The notes beneath the pieces were generated by a model. The model saw only the letters and a program-made list of their open reading frames with translations, was not told the origin of the DNA and made no database searches. A stretch of 64,000 bases of DNA from Gemmatimonadota bacterium (GTDB taxonomy: Bacteria > Gemmatimonadota > Gemmatimonadetes > Gemmatimonadales > GWC2-71-9), in the NCBI GenBank assembly GCA_016713785.1, contig JADJOM010000003.1, forward strand, positions 1,011,501 to 1,075,500, given 5' to 3'. Positions 8,353-17,334 of the stretch are shown here, one piece after another. Both the position numbers and the translations under genes were made by a program. How positions within the stretch are numbered: the first letter of the stretch is position 1; each line of letters starts with the position of its first letter.

Positions 8353-9558
8353 TCAGTGGGCGAGGAGATGGCCGAGCTTGTCGCGCTTCGTGTCCAGATA
8401 CGCGCGGTTCTCGGCGTGGGGGGCGGTCACCAGGGGCACCCGCTCGGTGATCTCGAGGCCATAGCCCTCGAGCCCGACGAGCTTGCGGGGGTTGTTGGTC
8501 ATGATGCGGATCGAGGACAGCCCCAGGTCCCGGAGGATCTGGGCCCCGATGCCGTAGTTGCGCAGGTCCGGCGCAAAGCCGAGGCGCTGGTTGGCCTCCA
8601 CGGTGTCATCGCCCTCGTCCTGCAGGGCATAGGCGCGGATCTTGTTGACCAGCCCGATGCCGCGCCCCTCCTGGTCGAGGTACACGATGACGCCGCGTCC
8701 GGCCTCCGCGATCTGCCGCATGGCGGCCTCGAGCTGCGGACCACAGTCACAGCGTTGCGAGCCGAAGACGTCGCCGGTGAGGCACTTGGAGTGCATCCGC
8801 ACCAGGATATCGCGCTGACCCTCGACCTCGCCCATCACCAGGGCCACGTGCTGCGCCCCGTCCACGTCGTTGGCGTAGGCCACGATCCGGAACTCACCCA
8901 GCTCCGTGGGCATCCGCGCCACGCCGGCGCGGTGGACCAGCTGCTCGGTCCGCAGGCGGTAGGCCACCAGCTGCGCGATGGTCACGAACGTGAGCCCGTG
9001 CTGCGCGGCAAACGCCTCGAGCTCCGGCCGCCGCGCCGCCGATCCGTCCGCCTGCAGGATCTCGCAGATGACGCCGGCCGGGTAGAGGCCGGCCAGCCGG
9101 GCCAGGTCCACCGCCGCCTCGGTGTGCCCCACCCGCTGCAGCACCCCGCCCGGGCGCGAGCGCACCGGCTGGATGTGGCCCGGCCGCCGCAGGTCGGTGT
9201 CGACGGTCTTCGGGTTGATGGCCACGTGGATGGTCTTGGCGCGATCCGAGGCCGAAATGCCGGTGGACACCCCGAAGCGGGCGTCGGCATCGATGGTGAC
9301 GGTGAAGGCGGTCCGCTGCGACTCGGTGTTCTGCGCCTGCATCTGGGGCAGGCCCAGCTCCTCGCAGCGGTCGGGCGTGAGCGCCAGGCACACCCAGCCG
9401 CGGGCGTGGGTGATCATGAAGTTGACCAGTTCCGGCGTCACCAGCTCGGCGGCGCAGATGAGGTCGCCCTCGTTCTCACGGTCCTCGTCATCGGCCACGA
9501 TGATGGGCTTGCCGTTCCGGAGGTCGTCGATCGCCTGCTCGATGGTCCCGAAGGTCAT
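8353..9558 (-). CDS. ribBA: Bifunctional DHBP synthase / GTP cyclohydrolase II
   Basis: The N-terminal domain (about 1-205) makes dihydroxybutanone 4-phosphate from ribulose 5-phosphate and has the acidic [11 protein letters not shown] loop. The C-terminal domain (about 206-401) opens GTP and carries the zinc site [15 protein letters not shown] and the DQEGRGIGL motif. Both domains retain these key residues, so both activities are expected. The ATG at 9558 overlaps the ribE stop (ATGA). Longer open frames upstream only read through ribE. Length 401 is normal for the fusion. Confidence 0.96.
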   Translation of the reverse strand: MTFGTIEQAIDDLRNGKPIIVADDEDRENEGDLICAAELVTPELVNFMITHARGWVCLALTPDRCEELGLPQMQAQNTESQRTAFTVTIDADARFGVSTGISASDRAKTIHVAINPKTVDTDLRRPGHIQPVRSRPGGVLQRVGHTEAAVDLARLAGLYPAGVICEILQADGSAARRPELEAFAAQHGLTFVTIAQLVAYRLRTEQLVHRAGVARMPTELGEFRIVAYANDVDGAQHVALVMGEVEGQRDILVRMHSKCLTGDVFGSQRCDCGPQLEAAMRQIAEAGRGVIVYLDQEGRGIGLVNKIRAYALQDEGDDTVEANQRLGFAPDLRNYGIGAQILRDLGLSSIRIMTNNPRKLVGLEGYGLEITERVPLVTAPHAENRAYLDTKRDKLGHLLAH

Positions 9559-10148
9559 GCGCGCCTGTTCTGCAACAGGGAGGCCACATACTTGCCGATC
9601 GTGTCCCCCTCGAGGTGAACTCCCGCGCCCGGCGTCTTGTCGCCGAGCGTCGTATGCCCAAAGGTAAACGGAATCAGGGAGAGCTGGATGCAGCCCGGCG
9701 CCGGGATGGCGTTCACGGTGAGGCTCACCCCGTCCACCGTGATGGATCCGAGCGGAATCGACACCCGGGCCACCTCCGCGGGGACCCGGACATCCACCAG
9801 CCATGCGTCGCCCTGCCGCCGCACCGCTTCCACCCGGCCGACGCCATCCACATGCCCCTGGACCAGGTGGCCACCCAGCCGGTCGCCCACCTTGAGGGCC
9901 CGCTCGAGGTTCACCCGCCGGCCCTTGGCGTACTCCCCGAACAGCGTCCGCTCCAGGGACGTGGCCACCACGTGGACCGAGAACCAGCCCTTCCCGGTCC
10001 GCTCCACGGTCAGGCACGCGCCATCCACGGCGATGCTCTCGCCCGTTCGCACCGCGCGGAACGGCGCGCCGATGCGCAGGGTGAGGCCGTCCGGGCCGCG
10101 GGTGGCGGCCCGCACCGTGCCGACCGCGGTCACGATTCCAGTGAACAT
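9555..10148 (-). CDS. ribE: Riboflavin synthase, alpha subunit
   Basis: Dismutates two lumazine molecules to riboflavin. The 197-residue protein has the two internally similar lumazine-binding barrels. It starts [12 protein letters not shown], carries [18 protein letters not shown] in barrel one, [14 protein letters not shown] between them and [11 protein letters not shown] in barrel two. The ATG at 10148 lies inside the last 19 bases of ribD, and the stop overlaps ribBA. This enzyme is called RibE or RibC depending on the species. Confidence 0.95.
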   Translation of the reverse strand: MFTGIVTAVGTVRAATRGPDGLTLRIGAPFRAVRTGESIAVDGACLTVERTGKGWFSVHVVATSLERTLFGEYAKGRRVNLERALKVGDRLGGHLVQGHVDGVGRVEAVRRQGDAWLVDVRVPAEVARVSIPLGSITVDGVSLTVNAIPAPGCIQLSLIPFTFGHTTLGDKTPGAGVHLEGDTIGKYVASLLQNRRA

Positions 10149-11221
10149 GGCTCCCGATCCACCACCAGCAGGGTGTCCTGGCCCAGCGCCCGGCGCTCGA
10201 CCACGGACCACCGCTCCGCTTCCACCAGCGTGGTGCCCGGATACCCCGTGATGGCCGGAACTCCCGCATCCCCGAGCCACACCGGGGCCTGGATCCAGTA
10301 GTACCGATCCACCAGCCCCGCCTCGAGCAGGGCCCCCGCGAGCCGGCCCCCGCCTTCCACCAGCAGCGACCCGATCCCCAGCTGGTGCAGCGCGGCCAGC
10401 CCCTCGGCGAGCCCGCCGACCCGGGAGACGGTCACCCCGGCCTCCTCGAGCCGGGCCAGGTGCGCCGAGGGCCCGACCAGCTCGGTGATCAGCACCGTCG
10501 GCACGGCCTCGGCCGTCTGGACCAGGGCCAGGGCGTCGGGCAGCTCCCCATGGCGGTCAAATACCACGCGCGTCGGGGGCCGCCGGGGCTCGATGTCGCC
10601 CCGGACCGTGAGCGACGCGTTGTCCACCCGCGCGGTGTGCCCACCGACCGCGATGGCGTCGAAGCCGGCCCGCAGCCAGTGCACGTAGTCCCGCGCCTCC
10701 TCGCCCGAGATCCACCGCGAGCGGCCGGTCTGGTCCGCAATCCGCGCATCGAGGGTCGTCGCCAGCTTGAGCGCCAGGAACGGCCGGCCCAGGCCGGCGA
10801 ACCGGTGGAAGAAGATCCCGTTGAGCGCCCGCGCCTCGTCCTCCCGGACCCCGAACTCGACCGCGATACCTGCATCACGCAACCGCTGCGCGCCGCCCCG
10901 CGCCTCCGGGTTCGGGTCCGGCACCGCCACCACCACCCGGGCCACGCCCGCACGGATCAACGCCTCCGCGCACGGGGGCTGCTTCCCCTGGTGATTGCAT
11001 GGCTCCAGCGTGACCACCACGGTGGCGCCTCGCGCCGCCGCCCCCGCCCGCGCCAAGGCCACCGCCTCCGCGTGGGGCCCGCCGAACTCGGCATGCCACC
11101 CCTCGGCGACGACCCGATCCCCCTGCAGGATCAGGGCCCCGACCATCGGATTGGGGGAGACCCTGCCCCACCCCATCCGGGCCAGTTCGAAAGCCCTGCC
11201 CATGGCGTCGAAGTGGTTCAC
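10130..11221 (-). CDS. ribD: Bifunctional pyrimidine deaminase/reductase
   Basis: Carries out the second and third steps of riboflavin synthesis from the GTP cyclohydrolase product. The 363-residue protein has a deaminase domain (about 1-145) with zinc ligands in HAE (50-52) and [12 protein letters not shown] (Cys75, Cys84), and a reductase domain to the end with [20 protein letters not shown]. The GTG at 11221 gives the usual few residues before the first helix; an ATG at 11203 is a possible alternative. It heads the riboflavin genes. Only 66 bases lie upstream, too short for an FMN riboswitch, so expression is probably not FMN-switched here. Confidence 0.95.
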   Translation of the reverse strand: MNHFDAMGRAFELARMGWGRVSPNPMVGALILQGDRVVAEGWHAEFGGPHAEAVALARAGAAARGATVVVTLEPCNHQGKQPPCAEALIRAGVARVVVAVPDPNPEARGGAQRLRDAGIAVEFGVREDEARALNGIFFHRFAGLGRPFLALKLATTLDARIADQTGRSRWISGEEARDYVHWLRAGFDAIAVGGHTARVDNASLTVRGDIEPRRPPTRVVFDRHGELPDALALVQTAEAVPTVLITELVGPSAHLARLEEAGVTVSRVGGLAEGLAALHQLGIGSLLVEGGGRLAGALLEAGLVDRYYWIQAPVWLGDAGVPAITGYPGTTLVEAERWSVVERRALGQDTLLVVDREPCSLES

Positions 11222-11261
11222 GGACGGGAATTTACGGCGGTATGGCGGGGTGGCGGTAGGG

Positions 11262-11282
11262 CGGCGGCAGGGGGTGCCGCCG
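11262..11282 (-). terminator. GC-rich hairpin after the tandem barrel genes
   Basis: A perfect 8-base stem (11262-11269 with 11275-11282) and a five-base loop lie six bases past the stop of the gene ending at 11288 and ahead of ribD. There is no U-tract on either strand. The position fits a transcript end between the outer-membrane-protein genes and the riboflavin genes, but function is inferred from position only. Confidence 0.45.
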
Positions 11283-11287
11283 GAAGC

Positions 11288-12268
11288 TCAAAACTGGATC
11301 GCGGCGCCCAGCCCGGCAAAGAAGTGACCGGAACTCGGATCATTCCGTTCAAAGGTCGTGGCCAGTTCGGTCTTCTTGCCGACCTGGAAGCCACCCTCGG
11401 CCCAGACCTTCACCGGCCCGACGTCCAGCCCGGCATTGAGCGCGGTCATGATCCGGGAGGTGCTGAGGTCCACCGCCACGGTGGTGTCCGCGCCGGTGCT
11501 GTCGGCGAAGGTCACCGCACCCGTGCCCTTGTAGAGGTCGAGACCGGCCCCGGCCGCCAGCGTGAGCATCTTGAGCCGCCCACCGACCATGAGGCGCACG
11601 TTGATGGCTGAGAGGGTGGTCGACGCCGACAGTTGATCGCCGGCGGCACGGTCACCGAAGCGGATGCCGGGCATGTCCCGCTTCATCACGCTGAGCGAGA
11701 CCGTGGGCTTGGGCGCGGGCATCGCGAGGCCCAGCCGCAGGCCGAAGCCGAGGCCCAGGGCCATCCCGGCCAGGGTGCGGGCATTGTCGTCGATCCGGAT
11801 GCGGGTGGTGGCGCCGGTCGGGATCACCACCGCGGAGGCAAGGAAGTCCGCCGTGACGGTGCCGAGCTTGAGCTTCTTGCTGAGCAGGCCGAGCTGCAGG
11901 TCGAGCCGCGGCACCGGGACGTACAGCTGCTTGTCAGCGGCCACGGTGTCGCTGGTGCCGTCGTACGAGGCGCTGGGCAGCGTCACCCGTGCGATGCCCA
12001 CCCGCCCCGCGATCCGCGCGTGCCCGAACTTCCCGATCCCCGCCGCGGTCCCGGGCACCGGATTGCCGCCGCTGACCAGCAGGCCCTCGATGGGGAGGAA
12101 CGCGGTGAGGGCATCGACGCCGGCCTGGCAGATGCGGCTGGCGCTGGTGGTGTCGGCCACGCAGGGCCCGGCCGCGGTGCTGTCCTGCCCCGCGAGGCGC
12201 GCGGGAACGAGCGTGAGCAGCGGCAGGAGCGTGGCAAGGCGGCGGAGCCGCGGGGCGAGACGGTTCAT
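11288..12268 (-). CDS. Exported outer-membrane-type protein, paralogue A
   Basis: Family not recognised. The 326-residue protein has a cleavable signal peptide (MNRLAPRLRRLATLLPLLTL, cut near LAGQ). A Cys-x10-Cys pair ending in RICQAGVDAL follows, then the segment GLLVSGGNPVPGTAAGIG. After this come many alternating hydrophobic stretches, and the C-terminus is AAIQF with a terminal Phe, typical of beta-barrel proteins. It is clearly paralogous to the next gene upstream (12348-13319), which shares the VSGGNPV segment, an MKR...P.I..GD block and overall length. A barrel is likely; ligand and role are unknown. A long hairpin separates the two genes. Confidence 0.8.
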   Translation of the reverse strand: MNRLAPRLRRLATLLPLLTLVPARLAGQDSTAAGPCVADTTSASRICQAGVDALTAFLPIEGLLVSGGNPVPGTAAGIGKFGHARIAGRVGIARVTLPSASYDGTSDTVAADKQLYVPVPRLDLQLGLLSKKLKLGTVTADFLASAVVIPTGATTRIRIDDNARTLAGMALGLGFGLRLGLAMPAPKPTVSLSVMKRDMPGIRFGDRAAGDQLSASTTLSAINVRLMVGGRLKMLTLAAGAGLDLYKGTGAVTFADSTGADTTVAVDLSTSRIMTALNAGLDVGPVKVWAEGGFQVGKKTELATTFERNDPSSGHFFAGLGAAIQF

Positions 12269-12284
12269 GGTGCCAGTATCGGCA

Positions 12285-12319
12285 GACGGCGCCCCGGTCC
12301 TGAGGACCGGGACGCCGTC
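12285..12319 (-). terminator. Long inverted repeat between the paralogous barrel genes
   Basis: A 16-base inverted repeat (12285-12300 with 12304-12319, one mismatch) and a three-base loop lie in the 79-base gap between the two paralogues. In RNA it would form a very stable hairpin. There is no U-tract. It could terminate transcription after the upstream gene, or protect its mRNA 3' end so that the paralogues are expressed at different levels. Both are inference. Confidence 0.55.
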
Positions 12320-12347
12320 GTGGGACTGGCCGGAAACCGGCCGCGGG

Positions 12348-13319
12348 CTAGAAGCTGAAGCGGATGCCCGCGCTGCCGAACAGCCGGTTGGCGCTGGGAT
12401 CGATCCCCTGGAAATCCGTCTTGTAGGTCTCGTCCTTCCCGAGCTGGTAGCCGAGCTCGGCGCCGATCTTGACCACCGGCATGTCGAGCGAGGCCGTCAG
12501 GAAGGCCAGGTTCCGGCTGTTCTCCAGGTCGTGTCGCACCGTGATCGGGGCGGCGAGCAGCTGGTCCTCGAAGGTGATGATCGCCTCGCTGGTGTACTTG
12601 TCGTACCCGACGCCCACCCCGACGTTGAGCAGGGCCAGCCGGTAACCCGCGACGGCGCGCAGGTTGGTGGCGTCGAGGTCCACGCTGTACGCGTACTGGT
12701 CGCCGCCAGCCACATCACCGTAGGTGATGCGCGGGATGCTCCGCTTCATGGCCGAGACGGTGACCGAGGGGATGAACCCGCGGCCCCGGATCACGCCCAC
12801 CCGGGCGCCGTAGCCCAGGCCCAGGGCGATCTCGCCGATCTTGGTGGCGTCCTTGTCCACGGAGAGCCCGTCGATCTGGCTGGTGGGGAGGAGCGAGGCC
12901 GATCCGAGCAGGTCGATCGACAGGAACCCGCTGGGCCCGAGCCCGCGGATGATGCCGACCGCCGCCTCGATCACCGGGGCCGGGGCGAAGAGCTTGTCGC
13001 TGCGCGGCACCGTGGTGCCGGTGCCGTCATAGTCGAGGTCGGGGGTGACGAGCTGGGTGGCGTTGCCACGGGCGGTGATCGCGAAGTGCGGGAGGCCGCC
13101 CAGGGTGCCGACGCTGCCGAGAACCGGGTTGCCGCCGCTCACCAGGATGCCGGCGACCGGGTGGAAGATCTCCGCCCCGTCGATGGCCGCGTTGCAGATG
13201 TTGATGTTCTGCTGCGAGGCGATGATGAGCGGCTGGTTGCACGCGGAGTACGGCGTCTGGGCCGTGAGGGACAGGGGCGCCGCGAGCGCGGCGGCGAGGA
13301 ACATCACGGAACGACGCAT
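12348..13319 (-). CDS. Exported outer-membrane-type protein, paralogue B
   Basis: Family not recognised. It has 323 residues. The signal peptide MRRSVMFLAAALAAPLSLTAQ is followed by a Cys-x14-Cys pair ending in NICNAAIDGAE, then GILVSGGNPVLGSVG, a GLGYGARVGVIRGRGF strand pair, SAMKRSIPRITYGD, and the C-terminus AGIRFSF. The final aromatic residue and alternating pattern suggest an outer-membrane beta-barrel. It lies 23 bases after purM on the same strand and so may be co-transcribed with it. It is a tandem duplicate of the gene at 11288-12268. Longer open frames upstream of the chosen ATG only cross purM. No function can be given. Confidence 0.8.
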   Translation of the reverse strand: MRRSVMFLAAALAAPLSLTAQTPYSACNQPLIIASQQNINICNAAIDGAEIFHPVAGILVSGGNPVLGSVGTLGGLPHFAITARGNATQLVTPDLDYDGTGTTVPRSDKLFAPAPVIEAAVGIIRGLGPSGFLSIDLLGSASLLPTSQIDGLSVDKDATKIGEIALGLGYGARVGVIRGRGFIPSVTVSAMKRSIPRITYGDVAGGDQYAYSVDLDATNLRAVAGYRLALLNVGVGVGYDKYTSEAIITFEDQLLAAPITVRHDLENSRNLAFLTASLDMPVVKIGAELGYQLGKDETYKTDFQGIDPSANRLFGSAGIRFSF

Positions 13320-13342
13320 CGATGACTCCACGAAGAGGTTTG

Positions 13343-14368
13343 CTAGTCGCTGAATCGCACCCCCACGGTGCCCCGGCGGATCTCGCCCAGCACCCAGGTG
13401 GGAACGCCCTGCGCCCGGGCGGCGGCTTCCGCGCCCGCCACCCGGTCCTTCGGCAGCACGGCGATCAGGCCCACGCCGAGGTTGAAGACGTCCCGCATCT
13501 CCTCGGTGCTGACCTTCCCTGCCTGTTGCAGCAGCCGGAACAACGGAGGCCAGGTCCAGCTGCGGGTTTCCACGACCGCCTCGCACCCATCTGGCAAGAC
13601 ACGGACCAGATTCCCGGGGATGCCACCCCCGGTGATATGTGCGATGCCATGCAGGCCCGAAATGACCGGCATCACGGCCGCGGCGTAGCTCTGGTGGACG
13701 GCCAGGAGGGCGTCGGCCACCGACTGGCCCGTATCTCCAAGGCGGTCGGCCAGTTGCAGCTTCATGACGTCGAAGATCACCCGGCGGGCGAGGGTGTACC
13801 CGTTGGTGTGCAGCCCGGTGGACTGATAGGCAAGAAGCACATCCCCGGGCTGGATGCGATCCCCGTGGAGGGCCTCCTCCTCCTCGACGACCCCGATGAT
13901 CGTGCCGGCCAGGTCAAAATTGCCGGGCTGGTAGAGCCCGGGCATGCTGGCGGTCTCGCCGCCGGCGAGGGCGATCTGGTGCGCCCGGCAGCCCCGGGCC
14001 ACCCCCTCCACGATCCCGGCAATCTGCTGCACCGTGAGAGCCGCCCCGGCCACGTAGTCCATGAAGGCCAGGGGCCGGGCGCCGTGGACCAGGATGTCGT
14101 TGACGGAGTGGTTGACGAGGTCTTCGCCCACCGTATCGAAACGGGCCGCCTGCAGCGCCACGAGCACCTTGGTGCCCACGCCATCGGTGCTCATGACGAG
14201 GACCGGCGACCGCATCCCGCCGGGCACCCGCACCATCCCGCCGAACGCGCCGACGTGGCCCACCGAGTGCGCGGTGCGTGTCCCGGCCACCAGCTGCCCG
14301 ATCCGCTCCTTGGCCGCCTCGGCGCTCACCAGGTCGACCCCGGCCTGCGCATACTGCCGCTCCGTCAT
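13343..14368 (-). CDS. purM: Phosphoribosylformylglycinamidine cyclo-ligase (AIR synthetase)
   Basis: Closes the imidazole ring to form AIR in purine synthesis. The 341-residue protein has the family blocks VMSTDGVGTKVLVALQ, NHSVNDILVHGARPLAFMDY, LAGGETASMPGLY and the C-terminal VLPKDRVAGAE region. The ATG overlaps the stop of the upstream kinase by four bases. No other purine gene is nearby; its neighbours are argS, a PfkB kinase and two barrel proteins. The length is normal and the motifs intact. Confidence 0.97.
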   Translation of the reverse strand: MTERQYAQAGVDLVSAEAAKERIGQLVAGTRTAHSVGHVGAFGGMVRVPGGMRSPVLVMSTDGVGTKVLVALQAARFDTVGEDLVNHSVNDILVHGARPLAFMDYVAGAALTVQQIAGIVEGVARGCRAHQIALAGGETASMPGLYQPGNFDLAGTIIGVVEEEEALHGDRIQPGDVLLAYQSTGLHTNGYTLARRVIFDVMKLQLADRLGDTGQSVADALLAVHQSYAAAVMPVISGLHGIAHITGGGIPGNLVRVLPDGCEAVVETRSWTWPPLFRLLQQAGKVSTEEMRDVFNLGVGLIAVLPKDRVAGAEAAARAQGVPTWVLGEIRRGTVGVRFSD

Positions 14369-15285
14369 GCCACCGCCTCCGCGATCTCGAAGTGCGTCAG
14401 GTCCTTGAAGCTGCCCACCCGCTGGTGCAGGCTGGCGGGCGTCACCCCGTCGAAGCCGCCGATGCCGAAGCTCGCCACGGCGAACGACCCCATCGCGGCG
14501 CCGAAGACCATGGCGCGGCGGAGCCCATCGCTCGAGGTATCCCCGGTGCGGGCGATGTAGCCGAGGAACCCCCCGGCGAAGGAATCGCCGGCGCCGGTCG
14601 GGTCGAACACCTCCTCCAGCGGATAGGCCGGACAGTAGAAGCTGCGCCCGGTCTCCACCAGCAGCGCCCCGTGCTCGCCCCGCTTGACCACCACGCGGCG
14701 GGGGCCCTGCCCCAGCACCCAGCGGGCGGCGCGGTGGACGTTCCAGTCGCCGGAGAGCTGGCGGATCTCCTCGTCGTTGATGATGAGCAGGTCCACCCGC
14801 TTGAGCACCTGCATCAGGCGCTCGCGGGCGCTATCGATCCAGAAGTTCATGGTATCGCAGGCCACCAGCCGCGGCTCGTGCATCTGGTCCAGCACCGCCA
14901 GCTGCAGGTCGGGGTGGATATTGCCCAGGAAGACGTAGGGTGTGTCGCGGAAGCCGGCGGGGATCCGGGGCCGGAAGTCGGCGAAGACGCCGAGCCGGGT
15001 CTCGAGGGTCTCACGGCTGGCCAGGTCGAAGCTGTACTTCCCCTTCCAGCGGAAGCTCTCGCCTGGGGCCTGCTCCACGCCCGAGATGTCGACGCCCCGC
15101 GCCCCGACCGCCTTGAGGTCGGTCATGGGATAGTCATCGCCCACCACGCCGACCATGCGCACCCCGGTGAGCACCGAGGCGGCCACGCTGAAGTAGACGG
15201 CGCTGCCCCCCAGCGCGTCGTGCACCTCGCCGAAGGGCGTGAGGATGGAGTCGAGGGCGACGCTGCCCACCACGAGGAGTTTCAT
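14365..15285 (-). CDS. PfkB-family carbohydrate or nucleoside kinase
   Basis: A ribokinase-like kinase of 306 residues. It starts MKLLVVGSVALDSILTPFGE and has the N-terminal GGSAVYFSVAASVL substrate region, an INDEEIRQLSG (NxxE-like) segment, and the catalytic anion hole DPTGAGDSFAGGFLGY with the base Asp near residue 250. The phosphoryl acceptor cannot be told from sequence; adenosine- and ribokinase-like activities are both possible. It lies between argS (four-base gap) and purM (four-base overlap), so a purine- or ribose-linked substrate is conceivable but unproven. Confidence 0.9.
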   Translation of the reverse strand: MKLLVVGSVALDSILTPFGEVHDALGGSAVYFSVAASVLTGVRMVGVVGDDYPMTDLKAVGARGVDISGVEQAPGESFRWKGKYSFDLASRETLETRLGVFADFRPRIPAGFRDTPYVFLGNIHPDLQLAVLDQMHEPRLVACDTMNFWIDSARERLMQVLKRVDLLIINDEEIRQLSGDWNVHRAARWVLGQGPRRVVVKRGEHGALLVETGRSFYCPAYPLEEVFDPTGAGDSFAGGFLGYIARTGDTSSDGLRRAMVFGAAMGSFAVASFGIGGFDGVTPASLHQRVGSFKDLTHFEIAEAVA

Positions 15286-15289
15286 CGGG

Positions 15290-16924
15290 TTACATCCGGT
15301 CAGGGGCGGAGAGGCCGAGCAGCGCGAGGCCGTTGGCGAGGACGATACGGGCCGCCCGCGCCAGCGCGAGGCGGGCCGCCTCGGTGGCGGGCGGCTCGCC
15401 GAGGACGCGGCACTTGTGATACCAGCCGTGGGCCAGCCGGGCCAGGTCCTCGAGGTAATCGGTGACCCGGTGCGGCTCGCGCGCCCGCGCCGCCCGGGCC
15501 ACCACCTCGGGAAACGTGGCGAGCTTCTTGAGCAGCTCGAGGTCCTCGGCCGCGGGCAGCGCGTCGAACGACACGTCCCCACTGGCCGACTCCGGCGCCC
15601 GCCCGGCCACCCGGAAGATGCCGCTCATGCGGGCATGCGCCATCTGCACGTAGAAGATGGGGTTCTCGTCGGTCTGCTTGCGGGCCAGGTCCACGTCGAA
15701 GGTGAAGGGCGACTGCCCCGGGCGCATCAGGAAGAAGTAGCGGGTGGCGTCGACGCCGACCCAGTCCATGAGGTCGCGCAGGGTGACAAACTCCCCCGAG
15801 CGCTTGGACATCCGCACCTCTTCCCCGGCCTTCATCACCTTGACCAGCTGCACCAGCGCCACCTCGAAGAAGTCCTCGCCGTACCCCAGCGCCCGCAGCA
15901 CCGCCCGCACGCGCGGGATGTAGCCGTGGTGATCGGCGCCCCACACGTCGATGACCCGCGCGAAGCCGCGGTCGTGCTTGTCGATGTGATAGGCGATGTC
16001 CGGCACGAAGTAGGTGAGGCTGCCGTCACTCTTGCGAAGGACCCGGTCCTTGTCGTCGCCGAAGCTGCTGGTCCGGAGGAACAGCGCGCCGTCCTCCTCG
16101 AAGGTGAGGCTCCGCTCGGCCAGGAGGCGCAGCGCCGATTCGACCCGGCCCTGGTCGCGCACGGCCTGCTCGCTGCTCCACACGTCGAAGACCACGTGGA
16201 GGTCACGCAGCAGGTCCTCCTGCTCCTGGCGGATGCGGAGCGGGGCCACCCGGCAGGCCGCGAGGCCCTCGTGCGCGGTGACGGTGGCCAGCTCCGGCTG
16301 CTCGCGCAGCAGCTGCGCCGCCAGCTCCACCAGGTAGGCGCCGTGGTAGCCGCCCTCGGGGATCTCGGCCGGGCGCCCGAGCTGCTGTTCCACCCGGGCC
16401 CACAGGCTCTGCACCACCCGCTCGATCTGCACCCCGGCGTCGTTGATGTAGAACTCGCGGGTCACGGCGTGCCCGGTCCACTCGAGCAGCGCGGCGATCG
16501 CGTCGCCGAGCGCCGCCCCGCGCCCGTGGCCCACGTGCAGCGGGCCGGTCGGGTTGGCGGAGACGAACTCCACGTTGACCCGCTGCCCCCCGCCGAAGTC
16601 CAGCCGGCCGTAGCTCGCGCCCGCGCCGATGATGGTCTGGAGCAGCGTGGCCAGGGCGTCCTGCGCCAGCCAGAAGTTGATGAAGCCGGGCCCGGCGATC
16701 TCGGTGCGCGCCACCACGGAGGCGGGAATGCGCAGCGCGCCGATCACCCGCTCGGCCAGGGCCCGCGGGTTGGTCTTGAGCGACTTGGCCAGCAGCATGG
16801 CGAGGTTGGTGGAGAGGTCGCCGTGCCCGGTGTCGCGGGGGCGTTCCAGCACGAAGGCCGCCTCGGGTGCGCCCAGGGCGGCCGCCACGCGCGCCAACTC
16901 GGCGCGGATCTGCTGTTCGCTCAC
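15290..16924 (-). CDS. argS: Arginyl-tRNA synthetase
   Basis: Charges tRNA-Arg. The 544-residue class I synthetase has an N-terminal additional domain (about 1-110), VSANPTGPLHVGHGRG with the HIGH-type motif HVGH at 130-133, the KMSKS-type MSKRSGEF near 370, and a C-terminal anticodon-binding helical domain. The start is a GTG overlapping the stop of the zinc-ribbon gene (GTGA). No ATG gives a complete N-terminal domain, and longer frames only read through that gene. The length fits the family. Confidence 0.96.
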   Translation of the reverse strand: MSEQQIRAELARVAAALGAPEAAFVLERPRDTGHGDLSTNLAMLLAKSLKTNPRALAERVIGALRIPASVVARTEIAGPGFINFWLAQDALATLLQTIIGAGASYGRLDFGGGQRVNVEFVSANPTGPLHVGHGRGAALGDAIAALLEWTGHAVTREFYINDAGVQIERVVQSLWARVEQQLGRPAEIPEGGYHGAYLVELAAQLLREQPELATVTAHEGLAACRVAPLRIRQEQEDLLRDLHVVFDVWSSEQAVRDQGRVESALRLLAERSLTFEEDGALFLRTSSFGDDKDRVLRKSDGSLTYFVPDIAYHIDKHDRGFARVIDVWGADHHGYIPRVRAVLRALGYGEDFFEVALVQLVKVMKAGEEVRMSKRSGEFVTLRDLMDWVGVDATRYFFLMRPGQSPFTFDVDLARKQTDENPIFYVQMAHARMSGIFRVAGRAPESASGDVSFDALPAAEDLELLKKLATFPEVVARAARAREPHRVTDYLEDLARLAHGWYHKCRVLGEPPATEAARLALARAARIVLANGLALLGLSAPDRM

Positions 16925-17247
16925 TCGGCGGCCTTCTTGCCGGCCGCCGGCTTGGCGGCCGCGGGCTTCTCCGCCTTGGGAGAGGCACTCTCGGGCTTCG
17001 CGGAGCTGCTCGCGCTGCCCTCCGACTTGGCCGCCGGCTTGTCCGTGTCCTTCCGCGGGCCCTTGCCGTCCTTGCCGTAGTCGGTGATGTAGAAGCCCGA
17101 GCCCTTGAAGACCAGGCCCGCGCCACCGGAGATCTTCCGGGTCGCGGCCTTGCCGCACGCGGGGCACTTGGCCCGCGGCTTGTCGGACATCTTCTGGAAC
17201 AGTTCGAAGTCGTGCCCCGCGGGGCACTGGTATTCGTAGGTCGGCAT
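16921..17247 (-). CDS. FmdB-type zinc-ribbon protein with Ala/Lys/Pro-rich tail
   Basis: A small FmdB-family protein of 108 residues. The fold occupies about 1-58: MPTYEYQCPAGHDFELFQK, KCPACGKAATRKI and the family end FKGSGFYITDY. The first knuckle is CPAGH (Cys8, His12) instead of the usual CxxC; the second, CPAC, is normal. Residues 59-108 are a low-complexity tail rich in Ala, Lys, Pro and Ser, ending in PAAGKKAAE. FmdB proteins are small putative regulators of uncertain function. It is translationally coupled to argS and preceded by an 87-base gap. Confidence 0.85.
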   Translation of the reverse strand: MPTYEYQCPAGHDFELFQKMSDKPRAKCPACGKAATRKISGGAGLVFKGSGFYITDYGKDGKGPRKDTDKPAAKSEGSASSSAKPESASPKAEKPAAAKPAAGKKAAE

Positions 17248-17334
17248 CGGCGACTGCGTCCTAAGAGAAACGGGCGCAATATTTTAGCCGCTCCGACCCG
17301 GCGATTCAAGCGCCGGGGGCCAACCCGGGATCCG

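Noticed and set aside
11222..11287. Possible FMN riboswitch before ribD
   Set aside because: The gap is only 66 bases, part of it a simple hairpin; an RFN element needs about 130 bases and its conserved helices are not present.
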